Positions 13,390-22,121 of a DNA stretch of 41,732 nt are shown piece after piece. Source of the stretch: a virus. The notes beneath the pieces were generated by a model that saw only the letters and a program-made list of their open reading frames with translations, had not been told where the DNA came from and made no database searches. The first letter of the stretch is position 1. The number at the start of each line of letters is the position of its first letter. Where the stretch lies: positions 1-41,732 of the IMG/VR virus record IMGVR_UViG_3300020213_000048. One strand, given 5' to 3'. The position numbers were made by a program, and so were the translations under genes.

Positions 13390-13619
13390 TGCTCAGGTTC
13401 AAAGTCACAGACAACACCAAGATCAAGGCCACAAAGAAACTGCCCAAGACGATTCGGTTCGTTTCAGGCGACCCCCTTTTCTATGCCAACCGCAAGGACG
13501 GCAAGGAAATCGAGTTGGACGAACCTCGCACGTTTGACAAGTCCTTCTGGGTTTGCTCAGAGGGAGAGTCGTTTGTGACTATCACCATTCCGAAGGAGAA
13601 GCTAAATGCAAGTCGTTGA
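13389..13619 (+). CDS. Small hypothetical protein, possible beta-fold
   Basis: 76 aa from ATG 13389, overlapping the previous stop as TGATG; an ORF to 13311 exists upstream but lies inside the previous gene. Charged beta-like strands (MLRFKVTDNTKIKATKKLPK, FWVCSEGESFVTITIPKEKL). Overlaps the next gene by 14 bases. Perhaps a minor head protein by location; no family recognised. Confidence 0.6.
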   Translation: MLRFKVTDNTKIKATKKLPKTIRFVSGDPLFYANRKDGKEIELDEPRTFDKSFWVCSEGESFVTITIPKEKLNASR

Positions 13620-13974
13620 ACGTGGGGAGTTCCAGCCCGGAACGTGTTGTATCTCGCACGACTCGACTGGTCCCTTTCTCGATACAGGGGTCTACTTGAA
13701 CTGCGAGCGCGTGGGTATCAACCCGCGCCTCTACATTCACGTTCCCGTTGCAGAGCAGATCGGCAGAGAAGTAGGGATGGTTCCGAAGCCCGTACTCGAC
13801 TCAGCCGAGAGTGAGATTGAGAACCTGCGTAACACGGTCCAGGCTCTGGAGGAAGAACTAAACCAAGCCACCACCGTTCTCGATGCTGTGGACACCCTCA
13901 AGAATCAGGGCTTTGAACAAAAGCGCGGCCCCGGCAGACCGCGCAAGCCACGGCATGAAAGCGTGGCCGCGTGA
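13606..13974 (+). CDS. Hypothetical protein with coiled coil and AT-hook-like motif
   Basis: 122 aa. The first 60 residues are globular (ERGEFQPGTCCISHDSTGPF), about 65-100 forms a heptad-like coiled coil (ESEIENLRNTVQALEEELNQ), and the tail contains KRGPGRPRKPR, which fits the AT-hook core G-R-P-R-K that binds the minor groove of AT-rich DNA. In a structural gene block this could aid DNA contact or be a chance basic tail. GTGA overlap with the next gene. Confidence 0.6.
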   Translation: MQVVERGEFQPGTCCISHDSTGPFLDTGVYLNCERVGINPRLYIHVPVAEQIGREVGMVPKPVLDSAESEIENLRNTVQALEEELNQATTVLDAVDTLKNQGFEQKRGPGRPRKPRHESVAA

Positions 13975-14369
13975 GCGCCGCCGTGAATACAGAAGATCTA
14001 ATCCTCGCGAGTGCATCAAGGACAGCTACTACCAACTCCGTAGAACAACGCAACATGTTCGGCAAGGGAGTGGTGGTTGTCGTGGATGTAACCACCGTGG
14101 CTGGTGGTACCCTGACGATCACTCCGGTTATCCAGGTCAAGGCTCTCGATTCAGGTGCTTGGAAGGCGTACTGGACGCCTTCTGCGGGGATAGATGCAAC
14201 AGGAGCAGCCGCGCAGTTTGTCTACGTCCTATATCCCGGAGCAATCGACTCAGACACCACGGCAAAGGACATGTCCGGTCTTCCGCTCCCGAGAACATGG
14301 AGACTCTCAGTGACCCACACGACCTCACAGGCCATTGTCTACTCCGCTTCTGCCTACGTGGTCAAGTAA
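13971..14369 (+). CDS. Probable minor structural protein
   Basis: 132 aa from GTG 13971 (GTGA overlap). A beta-rich, S/T/A-rich protein with strands such as GVVVVVDVTTVAGGTLTITP and ends TTSQAIVYSASAYVVK, typical of small head or tail structural proteins. No named family. Sits just before the portal gene. Confidence 0.6.
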   Translation: MSAAVNTEDLILASASRTATTNSVEQRNMFGKGVVVVVDVTTVAGGTLTITPVIQVKALDSGAWKAYWTPSAGIDATGAAAQFVYVLYPGAIDSDTTAKDMSGLPLPRTWRLSVTHTTSQAIVYSASAYVVK

Positions 14370-14644
14370 TGGAGATTCTGCTTGGTGTTTCAATCATTGC
14401 CAACGTCGGTTTCGGCTACATGCTTTTGCGGCTGAACCAGGACGCAGCCATAGAACGTCAGTCCATTCTCGCCGAAGTCCAAGCAGAGCGGGTGGCGCTT
14501 TTGAACAGAATCCAAGCTCCCGAAGCAGCGGTGGCTATTTCGATGGACGATGACTCCGGGCTTTTGAATACGAAATGGGAAGACGACCAGGACTTCAACA
14601 ACTCCATCGAAGCCATTGAGAACCTAGAAAAGAAGCTTGGCTGA
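14369..14644 (+). CDS. Small membrane-anchored protein
   Basis: 91 aa from ATG 14369, overlapping the previous stop as TAATG. An N-terminal hydrophobic span (ILLGVSIIANVGFGYMLL) is followed by a helical region (AAIERQSILAEVQAERVALL) and an acidic C-terminus. Its stop overlaps the portal start. A short anchored coil beside the portal is unusual; it may help localise assembly at the membrane, or be a spanin-like or otherwise unrelated small protein. Confidence 0.6.
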   Translation: MEILLGVSIIANVGFGYMLLRLNQDAAIERQSILAEVQAERVALLNRIQAPEAAVAISMDDDSGLLNTKWEDDQDFNNSIEAIENLEKKLG

Positions 14645-16649
14645 ACTATCGGAAGCTCGTCAAAGACGAATAACCCGTGGCGTCAAAAGGATGCGCGATG
14701 AAGCACCGGCCCGTAATCTCTGTATGGAGTTTTGGCGCGGAAAGCACTTCGCCTACCTAAACCAAGACGGCGGGGTCAACTACCAAGCCACTGTCTCTCC
14801 CGAGAAGCCCCAACACCGTTTCCGGCTCTCAAGGAACTTCATCTTCGACATTATCGAGCGCGAAGTTTCCAGAAGCATTCAGAGGGTTCCAGGCTACGAA
14901 GTCTCTGCCTCAACCACCGAACCGATGGACTACTACGCGGCCAAGACCTCAGAGAAGGTCGCTAGATACGGTTACGATAAGTGGGGCCTTAGGGACGCGA
15001 CAGAGGAAACAGTCCGTTTCGCGCTAAACCAGGACATGGGTTTTGCCTGGCCTTACTTCGACAACACCAAGGGGACGGTGATCGACCCCGAACAGGGGAT
15101 TGCAGAGGGCGAGATTTGCATTGAACTCTACGGGCCGAATGAAGTCTTTTGGGAGCCGGGAGTCAAGTACGCCCAGTCTGCATGGATGGGGATTCAGCAG
15201 GCCAAGCCCTTAGAGGAAGTCCAGGCCATGACACCCCTGAAGTTGAAGGCCGACGCTTCTGCAGGGTTTAAGGACACTAACCGCACCAAGCAGTCAGAAA
15301 ACCTTTGTCTGGTGACGAACTACTTTGAACGCCCCACCATCCAAAACTCCGAAGGCACCTGGCTGGTAATCGTTCAGGGGAAGGTCATAGACGAGAAGGC
15401 CTACCCCGTCGTTGACTCAAAGAAACAAGTCCTAGACGAACCGCTTTTGGTCCCGCTCTCTTACGCGATGGACCCCGACTCCGATACGGACGTAGGGCTT
15501 ACCCGTCACTTGATTGATCCGATGAGGACGGTCAACGACTGCATCGCAAAGCAGTTGGAGTGGAAGAACCTCTGCCTCAACCCGCAGTTCATCATGCGAA
15601 ACGGTGTCTGGAAGGGGGCGAAGCGAAACGACGCCCCCGGGATGATTTACAAGGTGTTCGGGAACTCAGATATTCAGATCATTCCCGTTCCGCCGATCCC
15701 CCCGGAGCTAGAGCAGATGAAACAAGCGGCGGTGGACGACATGTACCGTATCGCCGCCCAAAACGAACCCCCTTCCCAGGTTGAGTCGGGGAAGGGTCTA
15801 CAGGCGTTTGAGTCCATTCAGGAAAGAAGGGCGGCATTTATTAGCAAGCTCGCTCAGTTCCACTCAGCATTGATGAGAAGGTGCCTCTTACTCGTCCAGA
15901 CCTACTACACAGAGGAAAGACTGCTCACCATCCAAGGCCGCTACGGCCCTGAGATTCTTTCCGCCTTCAAGGGTGCTGACCTTCATTCCCAGGTCGATGT
16001 GACGGTCAGACCGGCTTCGCTTGAGCCAAGAACCAAAGACGGCGTGAGGCAAGAACTGATGAACCTGACCCAGATGTTCCCCGGTGCCTTCTCGCCTGAA
16101 CAGGTAATGGCGGCGATGGATCAGGGTTCGGGTGAGAAGCTGATCGAGTCTTACGAGCAAGACGTTCGCAGGGCGCATGAAGTCATCCAGAAAATCAAGT
16201 TTGGTCCAGAGGTTCTGTTCAACGAATCCAAGCGCCCACTAGCACCAGGGGAAGGGATGACCACCGATCCCCTCACCGGCCAAGAGACTCCGATCATGGA
16301 ACCAATCGAAGGTCCGGACGCCCAGCCGATTCTTGACGAGAAGGGCCGGCCCCAAATGACCCCGATGGTAGAAGCCCCCGGCTGGCTTCCGCGCCCCTTC
16401 GACAACATCCCCGTCCAGAAGAAGGTCTTCGAGGATTTCATGAAGACCCCAGACTTCGACATGCTGGACAACGGCATGAAGGCTGCCTGCTTTCAGTATT
16501 ACGCAGCACTCGAAGAAGGCGAAGCACGCAAGGCCCAAAAGGCCCAGATGCAACAAGCACAGATGGCACAGAACATGGGCGAGCAAAACGCCGCCCGCCC
16601 AACGCCCAACGGGGACAAGCCCCTCCCCTCAATGCCTGCTCTTACTTAA
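14637..16649 (+). CDS. Portal protein (P22-like)
   Basis: 670 aa from TTG 14637, close to the size of podoviral P22-type portals. The N-terminal region (about 20-130) with FWRGKHFAYLNQDGG, RFRLSRNFIFDIIEREVSRS and VPGYEVSAS is the characteristic start of this family, followed by QDMGFAWPYFD and PNEVFWEPG. The long, P/M/Q-rich C-terminus would form the barrel/crown. Twelve copies form the DNA entry ring and bind the terminase during packaging, then the connector proteins. Followed by a scaffold and coat gene, as expected. Overlaps the preceding gene by 8 bases. Confidence 0.85.
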   Translation: MAELSEARQRRITRGVKRMRDEAPARNLCMEFWRGKHFAYLNQDGGVNYQATVSPEKPQHRFRLSRNFIFDIIEREVSRSIQRVPGYEVSASTTEPMDYYAAKTSEKVARYGYDKWGLRDATEETVRFALNQDMGFAWPYFDNTKGTVIDPEQGIAEGEICIELYGPNEVFWEPGVKYAQSAWMGIQQAKPLEEVQAMTPLKLKADASAGFKDTNRTKQSENLCLVTNYFERPTIQNSEGTWLVIVQGKVIDEKAYPVVDSKKQVLDEPLLVPLSYAMDPDSDTDVGLTRHLIDPMRTVNDCIAKQLEWKNLCLNPQFIMRNGVWKGAKRNDAPGMIYKVFGNSDIQIIPVPPIPPELEQMKQAAVDDMYRIAAQNEPPSQVESGKGLQAFESIQERRAAFISKLAQFHSALMRRCLLLVQTYYTEERLLTIQGRYGPEILSAFKGADLHSQVDVTVRPASLEPRTKDGVRQELMNLTQMFPGAFSPEQVMAAMDQGSGEKLIESYEQDVRRAHEVIQKIKFGPEVLFNESKRPLAPGEGMTTDPLTGQETPIMEPIEGPDAQPILDEKGRPQMTPMVEAPGWLPRPFDNIPVQKKVFEDFMKTPDFDMLDNGMKAACFQYYAALEEGEARKAQKAQMQQAQMAQNMGEQNAARPTPNGDKPLPSMPALT

Positions 16650-16722
16650 CCGGACTCGGCTCTTTTAGCCACCCGGTAACTAGCGAACTCGCCTCAAGGC
16701 ACTCGCTCAACGAAAGGAAGAT

Positions 16723-17409
16723 ATGCCGGATGACGGCACGCTGGCCCCTGAGGAAACTCCGGGGGTCGAAACAGAGGACACCGACCAAGGTACTCCCTCA
16801 CCACCCGCTACCGAAACTCCTGAGAACTGGGAACAACGATTCAAAGACACACAAGCGCAGTACACCCAGTCTCAACAGGAACTCTCCGAGTACCGGGACT
16901 ACATGGAGAAACTGCAATTCGATCCAGATGAGCAAAAGAAGCTTCTCATGGAACTCGCAGATCGCCACAACTACGTTCTTCCCGACGAGGAGGAACCCGA
17001 ATACCAAGACCCCGGCGAACTCGCACTCCAAAAGCTAGAAGCTTTCGAAACTCAAAGAGCCCAAGAGCAAGAAGAACAAGAGAAAGACGCCTACTGGCAA
17101 GAACAAGGAGAGGGCTTTTTTGAAGAACTCTCCAAGTTCCAAGAAGCCGAAGGCATTGAACTCTCTGACAAGGCAGTGGACTTTCTAGGAGCGAAGGTGC
17201 TCTTAGGCGGTGCTGACGCCCAGGAGACATTCAAAGCCTGGCTTGAGGAACAGCAGGCGGGCTATGAACGCATAGTCAACTCTAAGAAGAACGCTTCAAG
17301 GGCAACATCGGGTAGCGCAGGTTCTCCTAAGTTCGATCCCAACAATCCCGAAGAAGTCGAAGCAGCCCGTATCCAAGCGGCACAGGAGGCTATCGACTCA
17401 GCGGAGTAA
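16723..17409 (+). CDS. Capsid scaffolding protein
   Basis: 228 aa, ATG 16723 after GAAAGGAAG. Strongly acidic and Q/E-rich, with a disordered P/E/T-rich first 40 residues, long helical or coiled-coil stretches in the middle (QAQYTQSQQELSEYRDYMEK) and a short basic/mixed C-terminal part. This composition and the place between portal and coat genes are diagnostic of a scaffold that templates procapsid assembly and then leaves or is degraded. No protease was seen nearby, so P22-like exit is more likely than cleavage. Confidence 0.8.
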   Translation: MPDDGTLAPEETPGVETEDTDQGTPSPPATETPENWEQRFKDTQAQYTQSQQELSEYRDYMEKLQFDPDEQKKLLMELADRHNYVLPDEEEPEYQDPGELALQKLEAFETQRAQEQEEQEKDAYWQEQGEGFFEELSKFQEAEGIELSDKAVDFLGAKVLLGGADAQETFKAWLEEQQAGYERIVNSKKNASRATSGSAGSPKFDPNNPEEVEAARIQAAQEAIDSAE

Positions 17410-17424
17410 CTATTAGGAGAAACT

Positions 17425-18654
17425 ATGAGCGCAACGCTCGCGGCATACAACGCCGTCTTGAGGCGGGTCGATACCGGCTCGCTGGTAAAGCAGTATTTCA
17501 CGGACGATGAAATGCTGAAGAAAATCCTCACCACGAAGAAGTACGACCACGGTGAGGTAGTCCGAGTCCCCCTACACACTTCCCGCAACGGCGGGTACAC
17601 GCCCCTTCCTGAAGGTGGCGGGAACCTAAACGACGCAGGAAACCAGGGAACCGACAAGGCAGAGTACAAAAAGGCCAACCACCACTACCAGGTTGCCATC
17701 CAGGGTGACGTCATTGACAGCACCGAAGGTGATGCCAAGGCGATTGCCCAGGCGACAACGACGGAGCTTGACGGAGCGATGGACGACATTCGCTTCCAGA
17801 TTTCCCGTCAGTGTTTCCAAAACGGAGAGGCAATCCTGGCAAGGGCAGGGACGACCACGACCTCAAACATCGTCCACTTGACTCCTACTGCGTCAGCGCA
17901 GTACACAAGTGGAACCAACGCCATTGAGCGTGGGTGGATTTACGAGGGCATGGAAGTAGACATTGGTACGGCTTCCTCGGAAGCCTCCCTTGTAGACGGA
18001 GAGGTTGTTACGGCGATTGACGAAACTCTGACCGATCCCACGATCACGGTTTCAACGTCGATCACCACGACCACATCCAACTACGTGTCGTTCAAGAACG
18101 CTCGTAGCGGTGCAACCTCAAATGAGGGGAATGGATTCCGCAACATCGTTTCCCAGTCTTCAACACTGGCTGGGTTGACGGTCGCAGGACAGCCGCGCTG
18201 GAAGGCGGCATATGAGTCCTCAACGCCCACCGCTCTCACCCTGGCTGTTCTTTTGAACATGGACCGCAAGATTCACCAAAAGACCGGCAAGAAGGCTGAT
18301 GTGATTTTCACGGGCCTAAAGCAGGAGCAGAAGTTCTATGAGCTACTTCAGCAGCAGGTTCGCTACAACAACGATAAAGGCATCGAAGCCGGAAATCAGG
18401 AAGTCGCAAGGTGGCGCTCCAAGGATGTAATCGGCCACCCCAACTGCCACGACGAAGACCTCTACATGGGATTGTGGAAGCACATCTTCATCGCGCAGGG
18501 CAAGGACCCCTACTGGCAGAACGCAATCACGGGTTCTAAGAACGCATGGGACCATATACAGGGGACAGACTCCTACGGTGGAAAGCTCACCTGGCGTGTA
18601 AACCTCTGTACCGACCGTCGCCAGGCGTTCGCGGCCGAGAAAGCACTGACGTAG
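17425..18654 (+). CDS. Major capsid protein
   Basis: 409 aa, ATG 17425 with TAGGAG upstream. N-terminal helices then an E-loop/P-domain pattern (GEVVRVPLHTSRNGGYTPLP, QVAIQGDVIDSTEGDAKAIA), a variable T-rich insertion at about 150-215 and a C-terminal half with a helical spine (RKIHQKTGKKADVIFTGLKQ) and KLTWRVNLCTDRRQAFAAEK, consistent with HK97-fold coat proteins of the P22/podovirus-like type. It forms the icosahedral shell. A terminator-like hairpin follows immediately. Confidence 0.85.
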   Translation: MSATLAAYNAVLRRVDTGSLVKQYFTDDEMLKKILTTKKYDHGEVVRVPLHTSRNGGYTPLPEGGGNLNDAGNQGTDKAEYKKANHHYQVAIQGDVIDSTEGDAKAIAQATTTELDGAMDDIRFQISRQCFQNGEAILARAGTTTTSNIVHLTPTASAQYTSGTNAIERGWIYEGMEVDIGTASSEASLVDGEVVTAIDETLTDPTITVSTSITTTTSNYVSFKNARSGATSNEGNGFRNIVSQSSTLAGLTVAGQPRWKAAYESSTPTALTLAVLLNMDRKIHQKTGKKADVIFTGLKQEQKFYELLQQQVRYNNDKGIEAGNQEVARWRSKDVIGHPNCHDEDLYMGLWKHIFIAQGKDPYWQNAITGSKNAWDHIQGTDSYGGKLTWRVNLCTDRRQAFAAEKALT

Positions 18655-18665
18655 AAACCGTAAAC

Positions 18666-18693
18666 GGGGGGTCGCTTATTGCGGCCCCCTTTT
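18666..18693 (+). terminator. Intrinsic terminator after coat gene
   Basis: GGGGGTCGC-ttatt-GCGGCCCCC followed by TTTT. Partial read-through here would lower expression of the downstream genes relative to the coat protein. Confidence 0.75.
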
Positions 18694-18709
18694 GCATGAA
18701 AGGAACACG

Positions 18710-19045
18710 ATGGCTGTATCCGTTGCAAGAGTCCTACAAGGCGGGTTGCCGCACACTACGGTTGGCGCGCAAAAACAGACCGTCACTGATGTGACGATGG
18801 ACGATGACTACACCACGGGTGGTAAGGCAGTAACAGCCGCTCAGTTGGGCCTGAGTGCCGTTTATTCAGGGCAGGTAGAGGTTGGCACTTCGGCTTCTGG
18901 TGCCGATGATTTTGCCAACGTCGCTCTGATTCCACAAACAAACGGTTCGGTGCTTTTGAAGTCCCACATCTCCTCTGGCGCAGAGTCGTCTAGCTCGGCA
19001 GATCAGACCGGCGTGGTGTTGCGAGTGACCGCTCAGGGTTACTAG
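18710..19045 (+). CDS. Small head protein, possible decoration
   Basis: 111 aa from ATG 18710, preceded by AAAGGA; an upstream in-frame ATG at 18692 lies within the terminator hairpin. Beta-rich (GGKAVTAAQLGLSAVYSGQV, VALIPQTNGSVLLKS). Proteins of this size straight after the coat gene are often head decoration or stabilisation proteins; no named family recognised. Confidence 0.6.
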   Translation: MAVSVARVLQGGLPHTTVGAQKQTVTDVTMDDDYTTGGKAVTAAQLGLSAVYSGQVEVGTSASGADDFANVALIPQTNGSVLLKSHISSGAESSSSADQTGVVLRVTAQGY

Positions 19046-19046
19046 G

Positions 19047-19550
19047 ATGCTCTACCTCCCTCCGGGGGTCGCGCAAGGCATTGTTCAAGAAGAAGAGCTA
19101 GATCGCCAGGAGGCGGTCGCAGTCTATGGGAACCGTTTTCTTCGGGCCAAGGACGACCGGCTCTCGCTCGTCTTCGCAAGGGAAGGTGCCATCGCGCCTG
19201 ATTTGACTCCTGGCCGCTGGCATGTCGAACGACAAAATGACGGTGGCATCCCTCACACCTACATGCCCATCGCAGGTCCAAACGGAGAGTATATCGAGCC
19301 CTCTGTAGATCGGATTATCAACGTCCTAAACGAGCGGGATATGTGGAAAAGCGGAGCGATAGACAAGATCAATAACCACAAGAAGGCGCTGCGTGAAGCT
19401 GACCGCCAAACCCGCCAGGCAGTTCTAGACGAACTACGCTACGAGGCAGAGATAACAGCCAAGGTGATTCTCGGCCAAAGCTCCGCCCCTAAGAAGGCAA
19501 GTGCAGCCCGTCGGGCCCACAAGGAAGCTGGCGTGGAGCACATGCTGTGA
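19047..19550 (+). CDS. Hypothetical head/connector-region protein
   Basis: 167 aa. The N-terminal half is mixed (AVYGNRFLRAKDDRLSLVFA, GRWHVERQNDGG), the C-terminal half helical and charged (HKKALREADRQTRQAVLDEL), ending in a basic stretch. Stop overlaps the GTG at 19547 as GTGA. It precedes the connector gene, so a role in head completion is possible. Confidence 0.6.
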   Translation: MLYLPPGVAQGIVQEEELDRQEAVAVYGNRFLRAKDDRLSLVFAREGAIAPDLTPGRWHVERQNDGGIPHTYMPIAGPNGEYIEPSVDRIINVLNERDMWKSGAIDKINNHKKALREADRQTRQAVLDELRYEAEITAKVILGQSSAPKKASAARRAHKEAGVEHML

Positions 19551-19630
19551 CGCTCGCAGACGTTAAACTTCAAGAAATTGCACCCGCGCCGTGTGAGGGC
19601 CGGGTGCGCGACACCAGGAGGTCAGTCCTG
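19547..19630 (+). pseudogene. Remnant of the connector gene's original 5' end
   Basis: GTG 19547 opens VTLADVKLQE, which parallels VTLAELRQEV at the start of the connector gene at 19918. Both starts overlap an upstream stop as GTGA. The simplest reading is that the HNH gene entered here, leaving the first codons of the connector upstream. An inverted pair GCACCCG (19580-19586) and CGGGTGC (19601-19607) follows. Confidence 0.5.
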
Positions 19631-19921
19631 ATGCAAGAACAAGGTTACTGCAAATGTGGGTGTGGGGAAAGAACAAACGTCGCTCCGCAGGCCATCAAGA
19701 AACATGGGCTCAAAAAGGGCGAGCATTATCGGTTCGTTCATGGGCACAACGGGGTCGCTTCCACAGATAAATACCGCATTGACCCCTTAACGGATTGTTG
19801 GGTTTGGCAACGATTTCTGACGCCCGACGGTTACGGACGCTTTGTTCGTGATGGAGTTGCTGCTTGCACTATTTCTAATGTTCGGGCAGAACGCTTTTGG
19901 AAAGAGAAGGATCGACCGTGA
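19631..19921 (+). CDS. HNH homing endonuclease, truncated
   Basis: 96 aa from ATG 19631, preceded by AGGAGG at the usual distance. It keeps the N-terminal zinc module (YCKCGCGERTNVA, then KGEHYRFVHGHN) and the CWVWQRFLTPDGYGRF segment typical of phage HNH endonucleases. The catalytic part normally following (a histidine-containing L-D-H-L-C, then N-P-x-H-L-E) is absent, so nuclease activity is probably lost. Inserted between the 167-aa gene and the connector; its stop overlaps the connector start as GTGA. Translation may also begin at 19547 in the same frame. Confidence 0.7.
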   Translation: MQEQGYCKCGCGERTNVAPQAIKKHGLKKGEHYRFVHGHNGVASTDKYRIDPLTDCWVWQRFLTPDGYGRFVRDGVAACTISNVRAERFWKEKDRP

Positions 19922-20520
19922 CCTTGGCAGAGTTAAGGCAAGAGGTGGCAGCCCGCGGGTTTGACTTTGTGTCTTCAACAAGGCTCGACCGCTGGATAAA
20001 TCAGGCCTATACCGAAATCTGCAACTACGCCCCGTGGCCGTTCCTCGAAACCTCCACCACCAAGACCAATGCCCAGGCGATTACGGATTTGGGTTCGGTC
20101 CTCTCGGTCTATGACGCTGCAACCAAGAGTGAACTCCACGCTGCCGACCGGGACTGGATAAAGCAGAACATCTCCAACGACCTGACCATCACCGGAACAG
20201 CTTGTTACTGGTATCTCACATCCTCTAACACCTTCAACGTCTACCCCGTAGACACAGCCACGTTCACCATCTACTACCTAGAGGTTCCAAATGAGCTTGA
20301 CAGTGACACTGATGAACCGCTCATACCAGATCGTTTCCAAGACCTCATCGTGGACCGTGCCGCAATTAAGGCTTACAAGGACAATGACCAATACGAGGCT
20401 GTTTCCGCGCTAAGGGCTGAGTACAACACCGACCTAGAACAGATGGGCTGGGCGTTTTTCGGGCGCAACCTGCAAGAACCAGAGCAAGTCAATCGTATTG
20501 CGAGTCATGAATGGGCCTAG
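19918..20520 (+). CDS. Head-tail connector/adaptor protein
   Basis: 200 aa from GTG 19918, which overlaps the HNH stop. The N-terminal pattern TLAELRQEVAARGF ... RLDRWINQAYTEIC and the later DRFQDLIVDRAAIKAYKDND are features of phage adaptor proteins that bind below the portal ring. The middle is beta-rich (YWYLTSSNTFNVYPVDTATF). It should join the portal to the nozzle protein encoded next. Its start was probably rebuilt after the HNH insertion. Confidence 0.75.
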   Translation: MTLAELRQEVAARGFDFVSSTRLDRWINQAYTEICNYAPWPFLETSTTKTNAQAITDLGSVLSVYDAATKSELHAADRDWIKQNISNDLTITGTACYWYLTSSNTFNVYPVDTATFTIYYLEVPNELDSDTDEPLIPDRFQDLIVDRAAIKAYKDNDQYEAVSALRAEYNTDLEQMGWAFFGRNLQEPEQVNRIASHEWA

Positions 20521-22121
20521 GCAGCTATCAGGTAATTCAATTCCCCGGATTTGGTCGCGGCTTGAATCTGCACGATAAAGCCGACGCGGTGTTGATGGAC
20601 GAAGCCGTTGATGCTTTGAACGTAGAACACACCCGCCACGGCGCTGTTAGACAGCGGGACGGCTACGACAACCTCACGGCCTCAGAGCTAACCAACCAAC
20701 CGGACTCCATGCACCCCTACACAACCACAGGGGGCACTCGGTATTTAGTGGTAGGTAATGGAGTGGACTCTGGTGCTAATGCTTCAATCCATAGTCTGAA
20801 TACATCGGGTACGGCTGTTAGAAACAATCTTCAGGATTCGGTTGCTAATACCGCTTCGCCTAACTTTTTCGCAGCTTACGCGGCCCCAGGGGGCGCTGAC
20901 CTCTTTATCTCGAACGGGACAGATGAAGTCAGGATGCTCAGTGGAACTACGTTTTCTGTTCCCGACTATGAATTGACAGCGGGCGGCACGGACGTAGGGC
21001 TGAAAGCAAAGTTCGTTAGCGTGGACACGACTTCTAACCGGCTTGTGGCAGCAGAGAATAAGAACTCCACCGGGTTTGCGGCAGCGACAAACACTCAAGA
21101 TACGGTTCGCTTCTCAGACGCAGGCGACCCAACGGTTTGGGGGGACAACAATTACGTCCACCTCTCACCGGGCGACGGCGAGCCGATCATGGGGGTGATC
21201 GGCTGGAGAGAACTCGTCTTCGTCTTCAAGCAGACCAAGTTCTTTGTCTTCTACGGCGAGGGGGTAGACGGTGCGGGTGAGCCAGAGTTCCAATTTAGAA
21301 CATTCGACACCGGGATCGGGCTGGCTTCTTCTCGCGCATTGTGCGCTGGGCGCGACGGCGTGTATTTCATGGATCGCAAGGGCGTTTACCAAACGACGGG
21401 GCAAGAAGCCAAGCGTGTTTCGGAGAACGTAGAACCGATTTTCTTTTCTGGTGCCAGCCCGTTCTTTCAGGGCGGCACCCTGCTTCAGTCTCAGATAACA
21501 AACTGCGTGATGCACTGGATAAACGAACGTGTCTATTTGGCTTACACATCAACCTCAACGACCAACAACTACATGCTGGTCTTCGATACGAGATATGGCT
21601 GGTGGACGCTTTGGAACATCCCCGCTTCGTGTATGGCGACCTTCCGCCCCTCAGACAACGACGAGTTGGTATTCGGCTACTCAACTGGAAGCAACTACGT
21701 AGGACGCTTCTCTTTCGTGCCCGACACCTATGCCAACGATGACGCGGTGGCGATAACGAGTAGGTGGCAGTCCGGTTGGGCTGACCTCGGAACTCCAAAC
21801 GAGAAGTACATTCGCCAGACAAGGGTTTCAGGCGAAGGCAAGGTTTCCGTAGGCGTAGCTGACGACTTCCAAACCTCCGCCAACACCCCGACGCTTCTCG
21901 ACTTCTCAGTCACTCAACCGCTTACAGGGACGGCAATCGTCGGAACCGCAGTAGTCGGCCCCATTCCCTCTTACAAGACAAAACTTCACCGCGTAGCTGG
22001 CAAAGGAAAGGTTTTCTCTCTCATGGCTTCTAATTCCACCCTAAACCAAGGGTTCACAATACAAAGAGCAGATTACGAGTTGAAGGGAATGCGTGGGCCT
22101 GCGCTCTCGGTGGACGCATGA
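20511..22121 (+). CDS. Tail nozzle/hub protein (P22 gp10-like)
   Basis: 536 aa. After QFPGFGRGLNLHDKADAVLM come repeated beta-blade-like segments (for example GTRYLVVGNGVD, ADLFISNGTDEVRM, ELVFVFKQTKFFVFYG, RVYLAYTSTSTTNNYMLVFD) consistent with a beta-propeller, as in podoviral nozzle or stabilisation proteins. It would cap the portal-connector complex and hold packaged DNA. Ten-base overlap with the connector gene and ATGA overlap with the following gene. Confidence 0.7.
   Translation: MGLGSYQVIQFPGFGRGLNLHDKADAVLMDEAVDALNVEHTRHGAVRQRDGYDNLTASELTNQPDSMHPYTTTGGTRYLVVGNGVDSGANASIHSLNTSGTAVRNNLQDSVANTASPNFFAAYAAPGGADLFISNGTDEVRMLSGTTFSVPDYELTAGGTDVGLKAKFVSVDTTSNRLVAAENKNSTGFAAATNTQDTVRFSDAGDPTVWGDNNYVHLSPGDGEPIMGVIGWRELVFVFKQTKFFVFYGEGVDGAGEPEFQFRTFDTGIGLASSRALCAGRDGVYFMDRKGVYQTTGQEAKRVSENVEPIFFSGASPFFQGGTLLQSQITNCVMHWINERVYLAYTSTSTTNNYMLVFDTRYGWWTLWNIPASCMATFRPSDNDELVFGYSTGSNYVGRFSFVPDTYANDDAVAITSRWQSGWADLGTPNEKYIRQTRVSGEGKVSVGVADDFQTSANTPTLLDFSVTQPLTGTAIVGTAVVGPIPSYKTKLHRVAGKGKVFSLMASNSTLNQGFTIQRADYELKGMRGPALSVDA

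Noticed and set aside
13883-14368. N-terminal half of a 253-codon ORF ending at 14644
   Set aside because: Overlaps two better-supported genes; the real start is ATG 14369 at a TAATG junction.
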